Positions 48,301 to 60,774 of a stretch of 64,000 bases of DNA are shown here, piece after piece (position 1 is the first letter of the stretch; each line of letters begins with the position of its first letter). The notes under the pieces are model-generated. The model did not search any database. It saw only the letters and a list, made by a program, of their open reading frames with translations, and was not told the origin of the DNA. This stretch comes from Apus apus. Lineage: Eukaryota > Chordata > Aves > Apodiformes > Apodidae. Position numbers and translations under genes: made by a program. The stretch lies in the NCBI RefSeq assembly GCF_020740795.1, contig NC_067301.1:992001-1056000 (forward strand), given 5' to 3'.

Positions 48301-49888
48301 AGATCAGCAATGCTCAGTCACTCTGAACATTTATAACGTGTTTCCAGCTTTAGGAGTCACTCTCGTCAGGGCTTGAGATCTTTCTGAGCTCTCTCCCTTC
48401 TGAGATCTCCTCTCCAAGATCCCTGCTCTCCGAGTTCCCTGCCTTCCCAGCTGCAGGGTGCCCAGAGCAGCAGCACCCAGCAGCATCTCCCCTTGAACGA
48501 ACTGGGGGGTTGGGGTGGGATTTGTGCACAAGAAACTCAGTTTGAAGTCAACACCAACTCAGTTTTCTAACTGTATTCCCCAGGGACAAGGAGGGGACTC
48601 ACTTTCCAAGCAGACAACGGCACAACCAGACACTTCTGGGAGGAATCCAGCTCAATGCCCTTGACTCCAGTGAAACAATCACCTGAAGGAGGTTGCTCAT
48701 GCTCAGAGGAACCTGCAGGAAGAGGATCCATCACCTCCCCCAGACACTCCCTTTCCCTAGCACAGAGCTCAGGATGACACCAGCTCAACACAACCTGAAG
48801 CAGCCTGAAACCACCGGGTCCCCCCCAGCCAGGACCAGCTACAGCTCTGACACCCCAGCCCACGTTTTGGTGCTGCTGTGTCCAGTGTTTCTTAGGGCCA
48901 GGATGAAGAACTTTTGCAATCTAGTAATTGCATGTTGAGTGCCTAAACGTACAGAGGCAGGGGGTTTGTATCCAAAGGCACCTGGGCTACTTGGGAATTA
49001 TGGAGCCACTGGGCTTGCTGAAGGCACAGAGCAGCTCAGACACCTGCTCAGGGGCTGCCTGACATTTCCCTTTCCTAGTGCCATTTGCACCTTACTCGCA
49101 GTTTTTGTGACAACCAAATACACCCACAGCCATCCTTATCCTTTGATAAGAAGAATTATTATCAGGTGCAAGAAAAGAACCACCAACTAACACCAGAATC
49201 TTTCCAGGACAGCAAGCAGTGAACACTGGGAGAGAAATCTGGGAATGAACGAGACATTCCAGAACAAATGTGGTTGAACTGTCTCCTCCATAAATAATAA
49301 TACAAAAATCCACAATTATTTTAATGTGCTGCTGATTGCTCTAAATGCTGCTCCTATCCAACGAGTCCGTATTCAGTAACTTAGGAAACAGTAGATCCTC
49401 ATTCTGACTTTACTCCTCCCCCCGAAGCTTCCAGTGCCTCTAGTTATCAATCACCATCATCTGCTGCTTTTACACTGGATTTTTTCATTCCCACCAGCTG
49501 GCCTGACCTAAGACTCTTCAGTCTTTCAGGGAAGAAGGATCAGGGGGAGAAAACATTTTGCTTTGCTACTGTTTCATTATATTCTGCACCTTTTTATTTT
49601 CACCCTGCTGAAGAAGCACTTGCTTTCTACCCACCCCTTCTTATGTGACTTTCAGCAAATGTACTTATTAAGAAGTTGTAAAAGAGTGGTCATTGCAGAG
49701 GGAAGACTCAGCGGAGATGAGCGTGTGTGATAAGCAGCTGTTCTCTCCAATCAGATTGCTGCACACACTAAAAATATGCACAACCAAAAATCTCCAGATG
49801 AGGGACAAGGACAGAAGGACATGCAGTGGACTGGGCTTAGAACAGAGCGTGATGCAGCCTTCAGGTTTCTGGCAAATTCTGTGTGTAT

Positions 49889-49896
49889 ATTTTTAT

Positions 49897-49931
<35 letters not shown>
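49889..49931. repeat. TA microsatellite
   Basis: A TATATTTTTATATTTTTT lead-in is followed by about 15 TA dinucleotides. It is a plain simple repeat in intron 4. Confidence 0.95.
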
Positions 49932-49936
<5 letters not shown>

Positions 49937-50450
49937 CCTTAATCTGAGCATTTATAAGAACCTGGGGACGGCCAGGAGTGTACAAGTTAACATTTCAAAA
50001 AGAATAAACGTGTATTCATGTAAAAATAACCCCTTTATTAACTCAGTTTCTTTCCTCAGTCTAAGACTTTAAGAAACCTAAATTCAAAGGGGTTTTTTTT
50101 CCTCTTCCTTTAGCATTTGTGCTTCTCTGCTGCTGCTGGTAAGAGTTCTCGGGCACAGTCTCCCCAGGCTCCTGCAGGGATGAACCACCAACGCTGGTTT
50201 CCAGTTGTCTCACTGTGTTTCCTCAATATAACCCGTGTTCCACACCAGGTGTTAACTTTTCACACCACCTTCCCCACCACAACAGGAGTCAGGCACTGGA
50301 AGATCCCATGAACCCAGGGGTTTTAGACCATTTCAGGATGAATCCCTCAGGTGTTCCCATTCAGTGCTCTCACGGTGCACTGTCCTCTGGCCAGCCCACC
50401 CCAGCATCTGTGGAAGGGTGGTGAGGTGAGCACAGCAACCCAATCATTAC

Positions 50451-50585
50451 CTGGTTGTTCAGGTGGCAGACAGCCAGGTTCTGCTCATCACAGGAGCAGG
50501 CCACACGGATGTACTTCAGCCAGTTCCCAGCTCCACTCTGGCCAGCATCCAGACAGAACTTCTCAGTCCCCAGGTCTTCTGCAAT
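50451..50585 (-). CDS. PRDM16: PRDM16 exon 4: middle of the PR domain
   Basis: This exon of 45 codons starts in phase 0 after a pyrimidine-rich acceptor (CTTCTACAG) and ends NNQ before the donor GTAATG. It encodes the SET-like core of the PR domain, including the conserved stretch NWLKYIRVACSCDEQN. In mammals the PRDM16 PR domain is reported to methylate histone H3 and to restrain leukaemia. Compared from memory with human PRDM16 and MECOM, the flanks are less conserved: LDAGQSG and AVCHLNNQ replace VDANQAG and TMCQISEQ. The cut between exons 4 and 5 falls inside the domain, so a transcript starting in intron 4 would lack a working PR domain. Confidence 0.95.
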
Positions 50586-53500
50586 CTGTAGAAGAGGAGA
50601 AGAAATACCTGGGTCATCTGACATCTAATGACAGCCACAGAAAGAAGAAAGAATAATTATTTGCAATGCAGGATTCCATAAAGTAGAGACATATAATTAA
50701 TGTACACATAATATATGTAATCAAGGCATATATTCTATTTAATGTCATTAATGAAGCATTAGTGGAGCATCAGCACAACACAGCACCAGCCCAGCTTGGA
50801 TGAGGGGAAAACCATGTCTTTAATACTTGGCTTCTTCCTTGATTAGGATCAAATATAGCCCTGAAGCTTCACTGAAATCCTGCTCCCAGTGTTTGTTTGG
50901 GACTGGTGACAGAACCAGCCCTCCCCGTGCTCAGTGTCATTCATCCCCTGCCCGGGGATGCTCTGGCAGGGGCTCAGCACTCAGACCTCAGCAGGTTTAC
51001 CTCCCTGGACAGGTCCTGTCTCCAGCAAAGAGTAGAAGGTCAAGGAGCTGCATTGGAGTAACACACTGAAGTATTTCAAACAAAAGCTGTGTGTGATGAC
51101 ACCACACACACAAACTGTCCTTCAGTTCTATAACACTTGTGAGGGATTCCTAACAAACTCACTTCACAGCTCAAGAACTAAGACAAAGAGATGAGCACTG
51201 AACAGCTGGAGTGTTCCTGCCCATTCCCATGTTTCCAGGTGATATTCCTGGAGCAGAGCCCGACCTGATGCTCATCAACCTCCCAGGTCTCAGGGTGGGC
51301 ATTCAGACAAAGATAATGAAGAACATGCAATTAGTGGCCACATCAGGCAAGTTCAGCTTCAGTGACTTCTTGGCCACAAAACATCACTCTTCCCCTTGGA
51401 GGAAAACCCACCCTGTCCATGCCTGGCATTCCAGCTCCCTGAGTAACCCAAACCCAAGCTGAAGAGGCAGCATCCTTTGCCACACTGCCCTGGTTCATCC
51501 CTACAGCAGATCCATCTCCTCAGAGGTGGAGGAGGACAGAGAGCTGCCTGCCCAAACCAACATGCAATGCACAAGTCAAAACCAGATCTCCAAGACACTT
51601 TCTGCTGGCCATCTGCTGAAATTACATTCACAAATTCTGGTCTAGGTGAGCTAATCCCCAGCCACTCATTTCATTTTTGTCTCATTCATTTGTTTTTTAA
51701 AAAACCTCAGATTTTGGTCTCCGAATCCCAGGTTCCTTGCCCTCCAGCCCTAGCATGTTTTCCCTGCCTTGCCTCAGCAGCAGTTCCCAAGGTGTGAACT
51801 TCTGCTCTTGCACCCTAGATGCCTGTTCCTTGGCAGGGCACACACCATCCCTGCCCTTCCTGCAGTCTCCCTCCTCCTCCCTTCCCACCTCCCCTGTACC
51901 TGGCACTGGGTCTCTTCACTTGCAAAGCCCTGGGTGAAACCCAGAACCCAGCTCAGATTCACCAGTGGGTTTGCAGGGCCCTGCCCAGGCTCAGCAGCTC
52001 TGCTTCAGACCAAGGCCCTGTCGGAGCTAGAAATCACCTGAAACTCTGTGGTTTGCTCTGAGTGGAGCTTGAAAACCCAAACAGGGGTGTGAAATCTCAC
52101 AGATCAAAATGAGAAGAGAAGAGGTTGTATGAAACCCTGAGAACTTCAGCCCCTGTTTTTCACACACACTCACTCCACTCCATAAATAGAACAGGGTTTC
52201 ACCAAGCAGGCCCAGCAGTGGCACTGCATGACACTTTGCCTGTTCCTGTTCCTTATGGTTTGCTTCTGTTGTTATCCCTAAGGGACCCCTGGAATTGGAC
52301 CAGCTGGAAAACTAAATGGTACAGGGGTAGAGAGAGAGGGCAGAGTATTCCCAGCAATGCCAGGTCAGACAGCAGTCAGTCAGCACGAGCCAGCTGAGCC
52401 ACAGGGAAGCAATTACCTGAGCCCTCCTATCCCATTACATACTTGAGTAAAAGGCATGATTCTTTCCTAGGGCATCTCCTAGGATTTTTGCTTACTCCTT
52501 TTTCCCCTGCAGTGGCAGTGGGCTGGAAGCACCAGCAGTTTGATGAATGGATGCTCCAGATGAAGGCAAAACAGTGTAATTACACCTGAGGAGACGGGCA
52601 GATGTTAAAGGTGGTGATTGTGGCAGTGGAACCTCCATCCACATGTTGGTCTGGCCAGTTCTGGGAAGAACTGCAAAGTGTACAAACAGGTGAGACACTC
52701 CAGGGAAGGAGAAGCACCACGTCCAGAGCCATGGAGGCATCACTATCCCACTGCACATGAGCTGGGTACTCATTAAATACCTGTCATTTATTGCAGGTAC
52801 AAAATCAAACACAAGATACCATCCACAAGAACACAGGCCTTACAAATCCTGCCTTTACGTGAGAACTGCTCCATGAAAATACCAGTATGGGCAAGGATGT
52901 AGCCTGTGCATTTCCTCTGCAGCCCAAGTCACAACTACAGGTGGGATCTCCAAGGCTGGCAAAGGTTCTAAATGTTCATTTATCAGGTTGCTTCAGTATT
53001 TGTGGGTGTCAAGCTGCCTGGAAAGGAGGACTTTTCCCAGACATGGTGAGATACAGTGGGTATGATCAACAGAGCACACCAAGAGCAGCCAGAGCAGGGG
53101 TGTTCTCAAGCGAGCCCAGCCCTCTGTGGCTGACACCTCTAATTACAGATCAAGTTCACACACTCACGCTCTTTTCTGATGTTCTCTGTGAAAGTTATAT
53201 CACAATTTTTAAATTACTGAGAAATCCCATAGTACTCACAAATTACTCTCTGCAGTGCACATTTTTTTCCTCTGTCAAACATGCACACACAGGAGAATCT
53301 TCTGGGTCCCTCCTCCCTCCACCTTAAGAAACTCCGGAAAAACAAACTGAAACCTTTTACCACATCTCCCTCCAGTTCAGACCAGGAGGAAATCAGAAAT
53401 TTCCTCTGCTGAAATTCTTCAAACCAACTTGCTTACAGGTCACTGTCAGTAACAAGAAAGACTTTCTGTTGGAAGGTTTGCTTTTGGAAGGCACAGGAAT

Positions 53501-55199
53501 CGTACTTTTTTTAGCTGAATTTTAGAAGCAGCAGGATCAGCACTAAGAGACAACTGATGGTCTGAAAAAGAGCAAATGGAGAAGGAAAAGGGAGGAAAAT
53601 AGTTTTATTTGTGGGTAAGTTAAAGATGGCAAACGGCTGCACAGAGGGGCTTATCCCACAGGGCAGGCTCAGCTCACCACAGCCACCTGATACGGGATGT
53701 GCTCCTTAAAACAGGGGTATCCAGCTCTGCTAAAGCCACTGTTAAGATCAGCACTAAGTCCATTTCTATCAAGGACTAATCAGTAGCTTTCATTGTAAGA
53801 CCATTCATCCACAGATATCCCTGGTGTCCTGGGCAGAAGGCTGACATCAGATACTTAGCACCAACAGCAACAACAACAAAAACAACAAGATGCCACAGGA
53901 AAAATGAAACAACCAAAAAACCAAACCAACCAACACCCAACAGCAGAAAATCCCAGGTAACTGGCAGGCACCTGATTTGGTGGAGCTGAACACGCCAGGC
54001 TGTGCTGGTGCCTGCAGGATCCCTGTCCCACAGAGCTGGGTCCAGTGCCCAAACACATTGTGTCTGTCTCACCTTTTCCCCCAGCTCAAGCACAGGCAGC
54101 CTGGGACAGGCTGTGCACTTGTGGATCTGCTGGAGAAAGGAGCTTCCATCTGGCCTGCAGCCCACGGGCATTCCCATCAAGCTAATGACTGTGGCAGCAC
54201 TTCCTTTGCCTCCTCTCCCTCTGATCAGTTTTCCATTTTATCCCACCCACCACCATGTCATGCATTTCTCATGGCTTTTTTTTTTTTCATTGAACATGAC
54301 AAAAAATGAAGTTCATTTCCCCCCCCTGTGCTGCAGATGGTGAGTTCAGCATATCCTTTGCATTTATTAACCCAAGGCACCTCCCTCCACTCCTTGCCTT
54401 CAAATCAACAGTTCATCCAAGTATTCTCAGCTCCACTCCCCTCCCTTGCTGACTTTGTGGCTTTGCCTTGCTCAGACATCTGCTGCCTCTCCCTGCTCCC
54501 AAATCCCCATCCTTCTCCTCTCCAGTCTCTCAGGTAGAACAAAGGCACCTTCATGTTCCTGTGGATCACAGGGCTTTGGATGGGCCCGTGGCAGAGCCAG
54601 GACTCTTGGCTCCAGACCCAGAGCCCTGGCTGGGCTTGTGCTTCAGACTCATCTCTCCCCAGCCAAAAGGAAATTGTTGTCATGTTCCAGGACTCACTTT
54701 GCAGCTTCATCTGCTGTCTGCTGAACAGCGTTCAGGATCCGAATCCAAAAGGCTCATTGATCTTCCAAAGGCTCCGTTTCATGATTTATTAACATCAGAA
54801 ATGCTGAGTTATGAAGCAAAAGTTATGGAAAAAATTCTCTCGAACGTTTACCATTTTTTTTGCACATCATTTGAGGTTTCCTGCTTCTCTAATTTGTGGG
54901 CTCTCCGTTGGGTTGTTTCTTTCACGTTTTAATGGGCAGCATCCAAGCTTTGGCCCGGGCAGAGGTGCTGGAGGCTGGAATTCCACGGGATCTGTCGTCA
55001 GTTGGCTTAATGGATTCCCAGTGTGCATGGGGAAACGAAGCAACCAGGAGTTTGCCATCACTGCCCCAGCGTCCTGTTGCTATAACATCCCTCCCCAGAA
55101 GCCGAAAGTGTAATAAACCTTCTCATCCCATAGTTGCAGGATCTGCCTCTGACAGTTTGGCTGATGCACACGTTTTATTTGGCAGGAGTTAGAGGGAGA

Positions 55200-55231
55200 T
55201 TTTTTTCCTTTTTTTTTTTTTTTTTTTTCCC
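55200..55231. repeat. T-rich homopolymer run
   Basis: The stretch is nearly all T, broken by two Cs, in intron 3. It could be an assembly-sensitive site. Confidence 0.9.
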
Positions 55232-55234
55232 TTT

Positions 55235-55520
55235 TTGCTTTAATGACCCACGAGCTGATTTAGAGCAATAAACTGTTGCCATGAAGTTTTGTTGTGTTTC
55301 TTTTAAATAAAAGGGAGGGAGGGACTGCTATAATTTATGACTTTCAGAGGTAACTGAAACAGAAAGTCCATTCTTGCCACAAAATGAAGAGAAAAAGACT
55401 TCATCCAGAGAAACACCTCTGTCAATGTGTAGCCATGAAGCCTAGATGAACTCATAAATTCAGCACTCTGCCTGCAATTAAGTCGGCTTCCTGGTGATTT
55501 GACAAAGAGTTAATGAGAAA
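55235..55520. other. Candidate conserved non-coding element, intron 3
   Basis: The stretch follows the T run and contains CTATAATTTATGA, GCAATTAAGTCGG and GTTAATGAGAAACG, non-repetitive sites of homeodomain type. Conservation is inferred from composition only. Confidence 0.25.
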
Positions 55521-55809
55521 CGTGTCAGACAAACAGGTCACAGCACTGATGGGAAGAGCAGCTGAGCCAAACCCATCGTGTTTGCTGCCCCCAGCTTAGG
55601 GCTGCAGGAAAAGCTCTCCACATCCATATCCAGCACAAGCCATTTTTGTTGCATACAGTGAGTTTCTTGTCCAAACGTAAGGTCCTCCAGCACAGCCTGG
55701 AGCCAGCTCCTCATTCCCAAAAACGCCAAATGATAAGGAGAGAAATGACCACTCCCTGAAAGCCTTGACCTGTGCTTGAAGAGAGGAGTGGGCAGGAGCT
55801 CTCTGGCCG

Positions 55810-55972
55810 TCATAGAATGGTTTAGGTTGGAAGAGACCTTAAAGATGATCCAGTCCCAACCCCTATGCATGGGCAGGGACACCTCCCACCAGGCCAGGTT
55901 GCTCCAAGCCCCATCCAACCTGCCCTTGAGCACTTCCAGGGATGGGGCAGCCACAGCTTCCCTGGTCCTCAG
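55810..55972 (-). mobile_element. CR1 LINE, short 3' end
   Basis: This is the reverse complement of a CR1 tail: CATAGAATGGTTTAGGTTGG is followed by the GGGCAGGGACACCTCCCACC and GGGATGGGGCAGCCACA blocks. It is cut off after about 160 bases. It is close in sequence to the copy at 13.5 kb. Confidence 0.9.
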
Positions 55973-58900
55973 CACATCCTGCGGGCCCACGGGGCACAGG
56001 GGCCTCCAGGTTCAGGTCCTGAGGGCTACTAAACGACTGCAGGATCAGGGAGCTTAATTCATCACAGGCTCTGTGGCCACCCTCAGGAGTGTCCTCAGGG
56101 CCCACGTGTTTCCAAGCAGACGTTCAGCTTTTTGGAGCAGCAGCATGCACAGAAACCACAGGCTCTGCAACAACAGCCCAGCGCAGCCAAACGCTGGGAA
56201 AGGAGAGGAAAAGAAATCTTTACAGATCTTCTCCCCTCAGACACACATGCTGCTGTCTCACCAGAACTGAGACAGAGCAGGGAGAGCCACAGGTGAGAGG
56301 CAGCCCAGCTGGGGAGCACGGGGTGGGCAGATCCCAGCCTGGTGCTGCTGCAGCCGAAGGGAGACAAACCCATTTGGGATTTTAAAAGAATGAATGTTTT
56401 TGAACTTTCACTCCCACTCAAGCCACACACACGTCTGGAGTGGGAATTTTCCACTGGTGTCTGCGTTTCTGAGCTGCTGTGCTACCGTATTATCTGGTTC
56501 CATGAAGGATCTGAAGGGAAAATATCAGGAAGCTCAGGGAAGGCTGTTCCCAAGACATACTTTTGTCACGGAAATATAACCTCATTCTTTTTTCCACCAC
56601 ATCTAAAGAACATGAGAAAACACATGAGAAGGGGCTGTTTTCTCCCAAAACGTCGTGTTCCATTTCCAAAGCAGAGGAGTCTGGATGGCTTGCACAAGTT
56701 TTGCAAGCCAGGCTGAATTTCTTGAGGGTGTTTGAATCCTACTGAGCCTTTTGAAGGTCTGCCCATTATTAACTGCTATTCTCTTATGTAGCAGCACAGA
56801 ACAGCCAGTGAGTTTCTCCTGTCTCAGTCAGCTCTGTACAAGGATAAAAGGGCTTCAAAATTGCAGTGTCATCGATGTGCCTTCCAGGCACAGCAGATTC
56901 ACTCCAGCTGAACCTACATCCGACCTGAAGGCCAGTATGAAGCCTTGCAGGAGAAACCCCCAGCAGCAGTCATGACATGGCACAGCATCTGCAGAGCTCA
57001 TTAAATAACATCTCCACAAAAGCACCTCCTGCTCCACAAAGCAGCCTGATGCTACACGCATCACCCTGTTCCAGACTCTGCATTGAACAGGAACGAGTTG
57101 TGTGCAAAGGGGTAAGCTCTAAAGAATAATCCCCACCAGCCCTGCTCTCCCTCTCGTGGACCTGCCACTCCTCATATTCCAGCTTCAAAGCTGTAGTTTT
57201 GCTGCCCAGAAGACAACCTCCAATAAAAGAGGATGTCAAAGAAGGTGCTACCAATGCCAGCTCCTGCTGATGCATGAAACCAATCCCACCCACTCGTATT
57301 CCTCTCCCACCCTCACTCTCTTTGAGGGCAACCAAGCTAAGCTTGCACAGCAGCATCTCATCACCACACAGAGAAACATCAAGTGAAAATGTCAAAACAG
57401 AAGACGACTTTTGAGATGATGGCAGGCATTTATCTCAAGAAAAGCTCATTTTTCACTAGTAACGTAATTCATACCACCCTAATTTAAATTAAGCAGCAAA
57501 CCATAAAAAACGATGCTTGAATCACATCACAGAGTTGCCTCAGACACTGCACACAGCTCAGGAAAGGGATTTCCATTCCTTTGTAACATACAGACACAGG
57601 GACTTTGAAGTTTTCCTCCACCCTGACAGAGTTCAAGACATCCCACTTTGTATTCTACTTCATTGCCTCATTTTAAAAAATAGTAATTAGTGAAGTTCTA
57701 AAAGCTTAAGAGATGAAAAACAAACGGGACCTGGAGAGAAGTCTCAATATGAACAACAAAAGACAGAGACTCCTTGCAGGCCGAGGAGGATTTAGGGGTT
57801 TGGGGTATTTCCTTTCACATCCTTGGGCAGAGGGAGCAGAACCACAGCTGAGCAGAGCTCCCCGGGCTGCTCCAAGAGACTGAGCCACGAGCATCTTACA
57901 GCTTCTGTGCAAGAAGCTTTAGGGGATATTAGTTTGGTGCTATTTCTAAAGGAAGATGTGGTGCTAAAAGGGTGCTCTGGAATGCAAGAGTGCCAGCTCG
58001 CCCAGGGGAAGGGGGAGCAGAGCAGCTCTCCTGGCAAAGGGAACAACTGCAGGCATGGAAGCTGAACAGAATCCTGTGGCATACCAATATCACCAATTTC
58101 TGTTGGTGATTTCTCCAGGAGCCCCCTCAGCCCTTGAGACACAGCACCCCCCTCAGCTCTCCTCAGCCCTTATGGCCTAGCTGAATGAGCTTTGCTGGTT
58201 TGCAAAAGAACAATTCCCACAATCTAGCTGAGGGCTGGCTCCTTCTTTTTCATACTCAAAAGGTGCTACTGCTCTCAACCTTAAAAATAAATTCTCATCA
58301 GCTTCTTCAGGTGTGTTTTGGGTGTTTTGCTACATCAGCAGGGATGGAAGTTGCTGCTGCTTGGTTTAAATAATTTCTTATTACTACAACTTTATTTTAA
58401 TAACGTTTTGGGAGTGGAGTTGTGGAACACCACTGACATGTAGACCTCTTCAGAGTGATTTATTGAAAGCACTGAGTGCCAAAACCATTTGCCACATTTT
58501 ACACGCTGGCCAGAAGTGCAGCAGAGCCTTCAAATGCCCATTCATCGTGCTAAGATCAATCCCAAAGCACCAGCCTCTCCCCAGCCTTGGCACTGTCCAC
58601 TGAAGGATCTAGCATGAGGAGACCCACATGAAATAAGATCGTCATGTGGCCCCTTCTGAGCCTCCTCCTCAGGCAGAATTCAGACATCTGAGAGTCCTGG
58701 CAGCTCCAGTCCCTTCCCTGCAAACCCCTTGCCCTCAGATTATACTTGGTCATTAATAATATATGAAACAAATTACAATATCAATTATCCAGGTACCCCA
58801 GGGGAAGGTGAATGAATTCAGAAAGCTGAGGTTCCTGGAATTGTACATATTTCCCATTTCATTAATAGATCTGGGGACACATGGCCCAAGTTCAGGTAAC

Positions 58901-59304
58901 AGGAAAGTGCAGATAACTGATGTGCAGATAATTGTGCCCACGTCCTGTGGTGTGTATTCGATGAATACAACTTTTTTGTCTCACTCCCTACAACTGAGAA
59001 GAGAATTATTCTGAAAGCTCACCACCTGGACTTATCCTGCCACCTGGTTTTGGTGCTTGGGCCACGTTTTGAACACCTCAGCATGCTGCAAATCCAGCTT
59101 TCTGTCAGGGAATTACAACTACTGGGAATGAAAAGCACAGGGAATCAGCGTCACTGGCAGGGACAGCTCTAAGCAGTGCAACAAGACTGAGCTGCTAAAC
59201 GTGTTGGGAGGCAGGAAAGGACAGGAGGTTTCAGTCTGTGCCAGACTGGTGCCAGTCACATCCATGCGACAGACACGGTCCCACCTCTGTCTCCCCCTGT
59301 AGCT

Positions 59305-59397
59305 TCTGCCTCAGGTGCTGCTCACCTGGTCCGAGCCCCCTCTGCCTCAGGTGCTGCTCACCTGGTCCGAGCCCCCTCTGCCTCAGGTGCTGCTCAC
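59305..59397. repeat. Minisatellite, 36-base unit, 2.6 copies
   Basis: TCTGCCTCAGGTGCTGCTCA begins at 59,305, 59,341 and 59,377, each followed by CC; the first two copies continue identically for the full 36 bases. The unit is a multiple of three, so it reads as a 12-residue repeat in open frames, but no gene context supports coding. Confidence 0.9.
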
Positions 59398-59599
59398 ACC
59401 GGGCGTGGGTTGGTTGTGACTGACCCCGAGCGGACAGAGCTCTGGAACCAAGGGCATCAGCATCAACACCCGCCCAAGGGGCAGCTCAGAGCACCAAGCC
59501 AGGCAGGGAAGGGCAGCCAGGCAGCAAGCTCCTCTAGCACAAAACCTACCGGCTGTGCCTGGGCAGAGGGTTGCTGGCCCTTTGCATCCCTTTGCATGT

Positions 59600-59760
59600 C
59601 AATGCAAACACTGGCACCCAAGCACTCCGGGCATATTCATCTGGAAATGGACGCTTTCCCACATAACAGCTTTGAACGCCTTGAATTCACAGGCCAGGAG
59701 GCTACATATTAGCATAGCTGTGGCCATGACCTTACGACTCGCGGGCCAGAGATTTAAAAC
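59600..59760. other. Candidate conserved non-coding element, intron 3
   Basis: It holds an octamer-like ATGCAAA, CATATTCATCTGG, ACATATTAGCATAG and a nuclear-receptor-like TGACCTTA, within unique, moderately AT-rich DNA. This is a guess from motif density. Confidence 0.2.
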
Positions 59761-60595
59761 CCGAAAAGAAGCCCTGAAGCAAAGGTGGGCGCTGCCCCCC
59801 AGCCCAGCTGCACCGCTGCACAGGAAACCCCCCGAGGTGCCACAATCGCACCAGGAAGCCCCGTCCCTGCAGCCCTTTGAGCAGAAATGAGTAAGGCAGC
59901 TGCTCTGCAGCCCATTCTCATGCTCTGTAGAAGGTGTGAAATAGATGAGTTTGTGACCTGCGCTGGCACAGAGAAAAAGAATGAGAGGATGTCGGAGGTT
60001 TCCCTCCCGAGCAAGGCAGCTGATCAAAACAGGAACAGCCGCCCCAGCGCAGAGCTCTGAAAACAAAGCAGCCACCTCACACAGGCCCGGAGAAGGTTTC
60101 TCTTGCTGTGCTAACCCTGTACTGCTCACCTCTCATTCAGCCCAAACGTGTGATTCTTTATAGCTGGTATTTACCGAAAACGTGACCAAAAGAAAGTGCA
60201 AAACTGAGCCCGTGCACCCGTCCCGCAGCAGCACCCCAGGCTCCCCCCCGAGCTCCAGCCTGCAGAAAAGCTGCTTATTTCATTATTTTAAAAATATATT
60301 CAAGCAAGATCGCAAGAGACCTTCCCAGCACAAAAGCAGAACTGATTCTCTCTGCCAGCTCCAGGACTTGACTTCCAGCTTCTGGAGAACCTGCTCCTGG
60401 GCTAGTGCTTCTGCCAAGGGAGATGAAGGTTCTGCCTATGCTGTGTATCTTGAAGGAGAGCTTTGTCATTCATATGCACAGTTCATCTTCAACCATCACT
60501 AAAATGAGAACTGGGGACATCAGTCTTACATTCCTTTTCTGGCATTTGACTGTTTCCCTCACTCACTCCAATACATAACATCTCTTTTTCACCAG

Positions 60596-60774
60596 GAGGA
60601 CAAACATTGGAATGGTCTCCCAAGGGAAGTGGTAGATTCCCTCACATTGGACAGTTTTAAGTCTCAGCTTGACAGGGTGCTGAGCCACCTCATATTAAAT
60701 ATAATAGTATTTTAAAAGGTTGGGCCAGATGATCTTTAAGGTCCCTTTCAAACTGGAATTCTATGATTCTATGA
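60596..60774 (+). mobile_element. CR1 LINE, diverged 3' end
   Basis: The stretch contains a diverged end of CR1 pol (GGAATGGTCTCCCAAGGGAA, then GTGGTAGATTCCCTCAC), then GGGCCAGATGATCTTTAAGG, a TCCCTTTCAAACTGG block and two ATTCTATG repeats. It is older or from another subfamily than the 26.4 kb copy. Confidence 0.85.

Larger units (their letters stand above)
43194..50450 (-). other. PRDM16: Intron 4 of PRDM16
   Basis: The intron has 7,257 bases with donor GTAATG and acceptor ATTCCCAG. It splits the PR-domain coding sequence. It contains a CpG island at 44,230-45,375, a poly-C run near 44,945-44,957, a TA microsatellite at about 49,889-49,931, and a short direct repeat with AAAAGCTTTT at 48,053-48,135. 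The AT-rich stretch at 47,550-47,820 shows nothing specific. Confidence 0.9.

Noticed and set aside
59305..59397. CRISPR-like array
   Set aside because: The 36-base units are directly adjacent with no spacers, in a vertebrate intron. It is a minisatellite.
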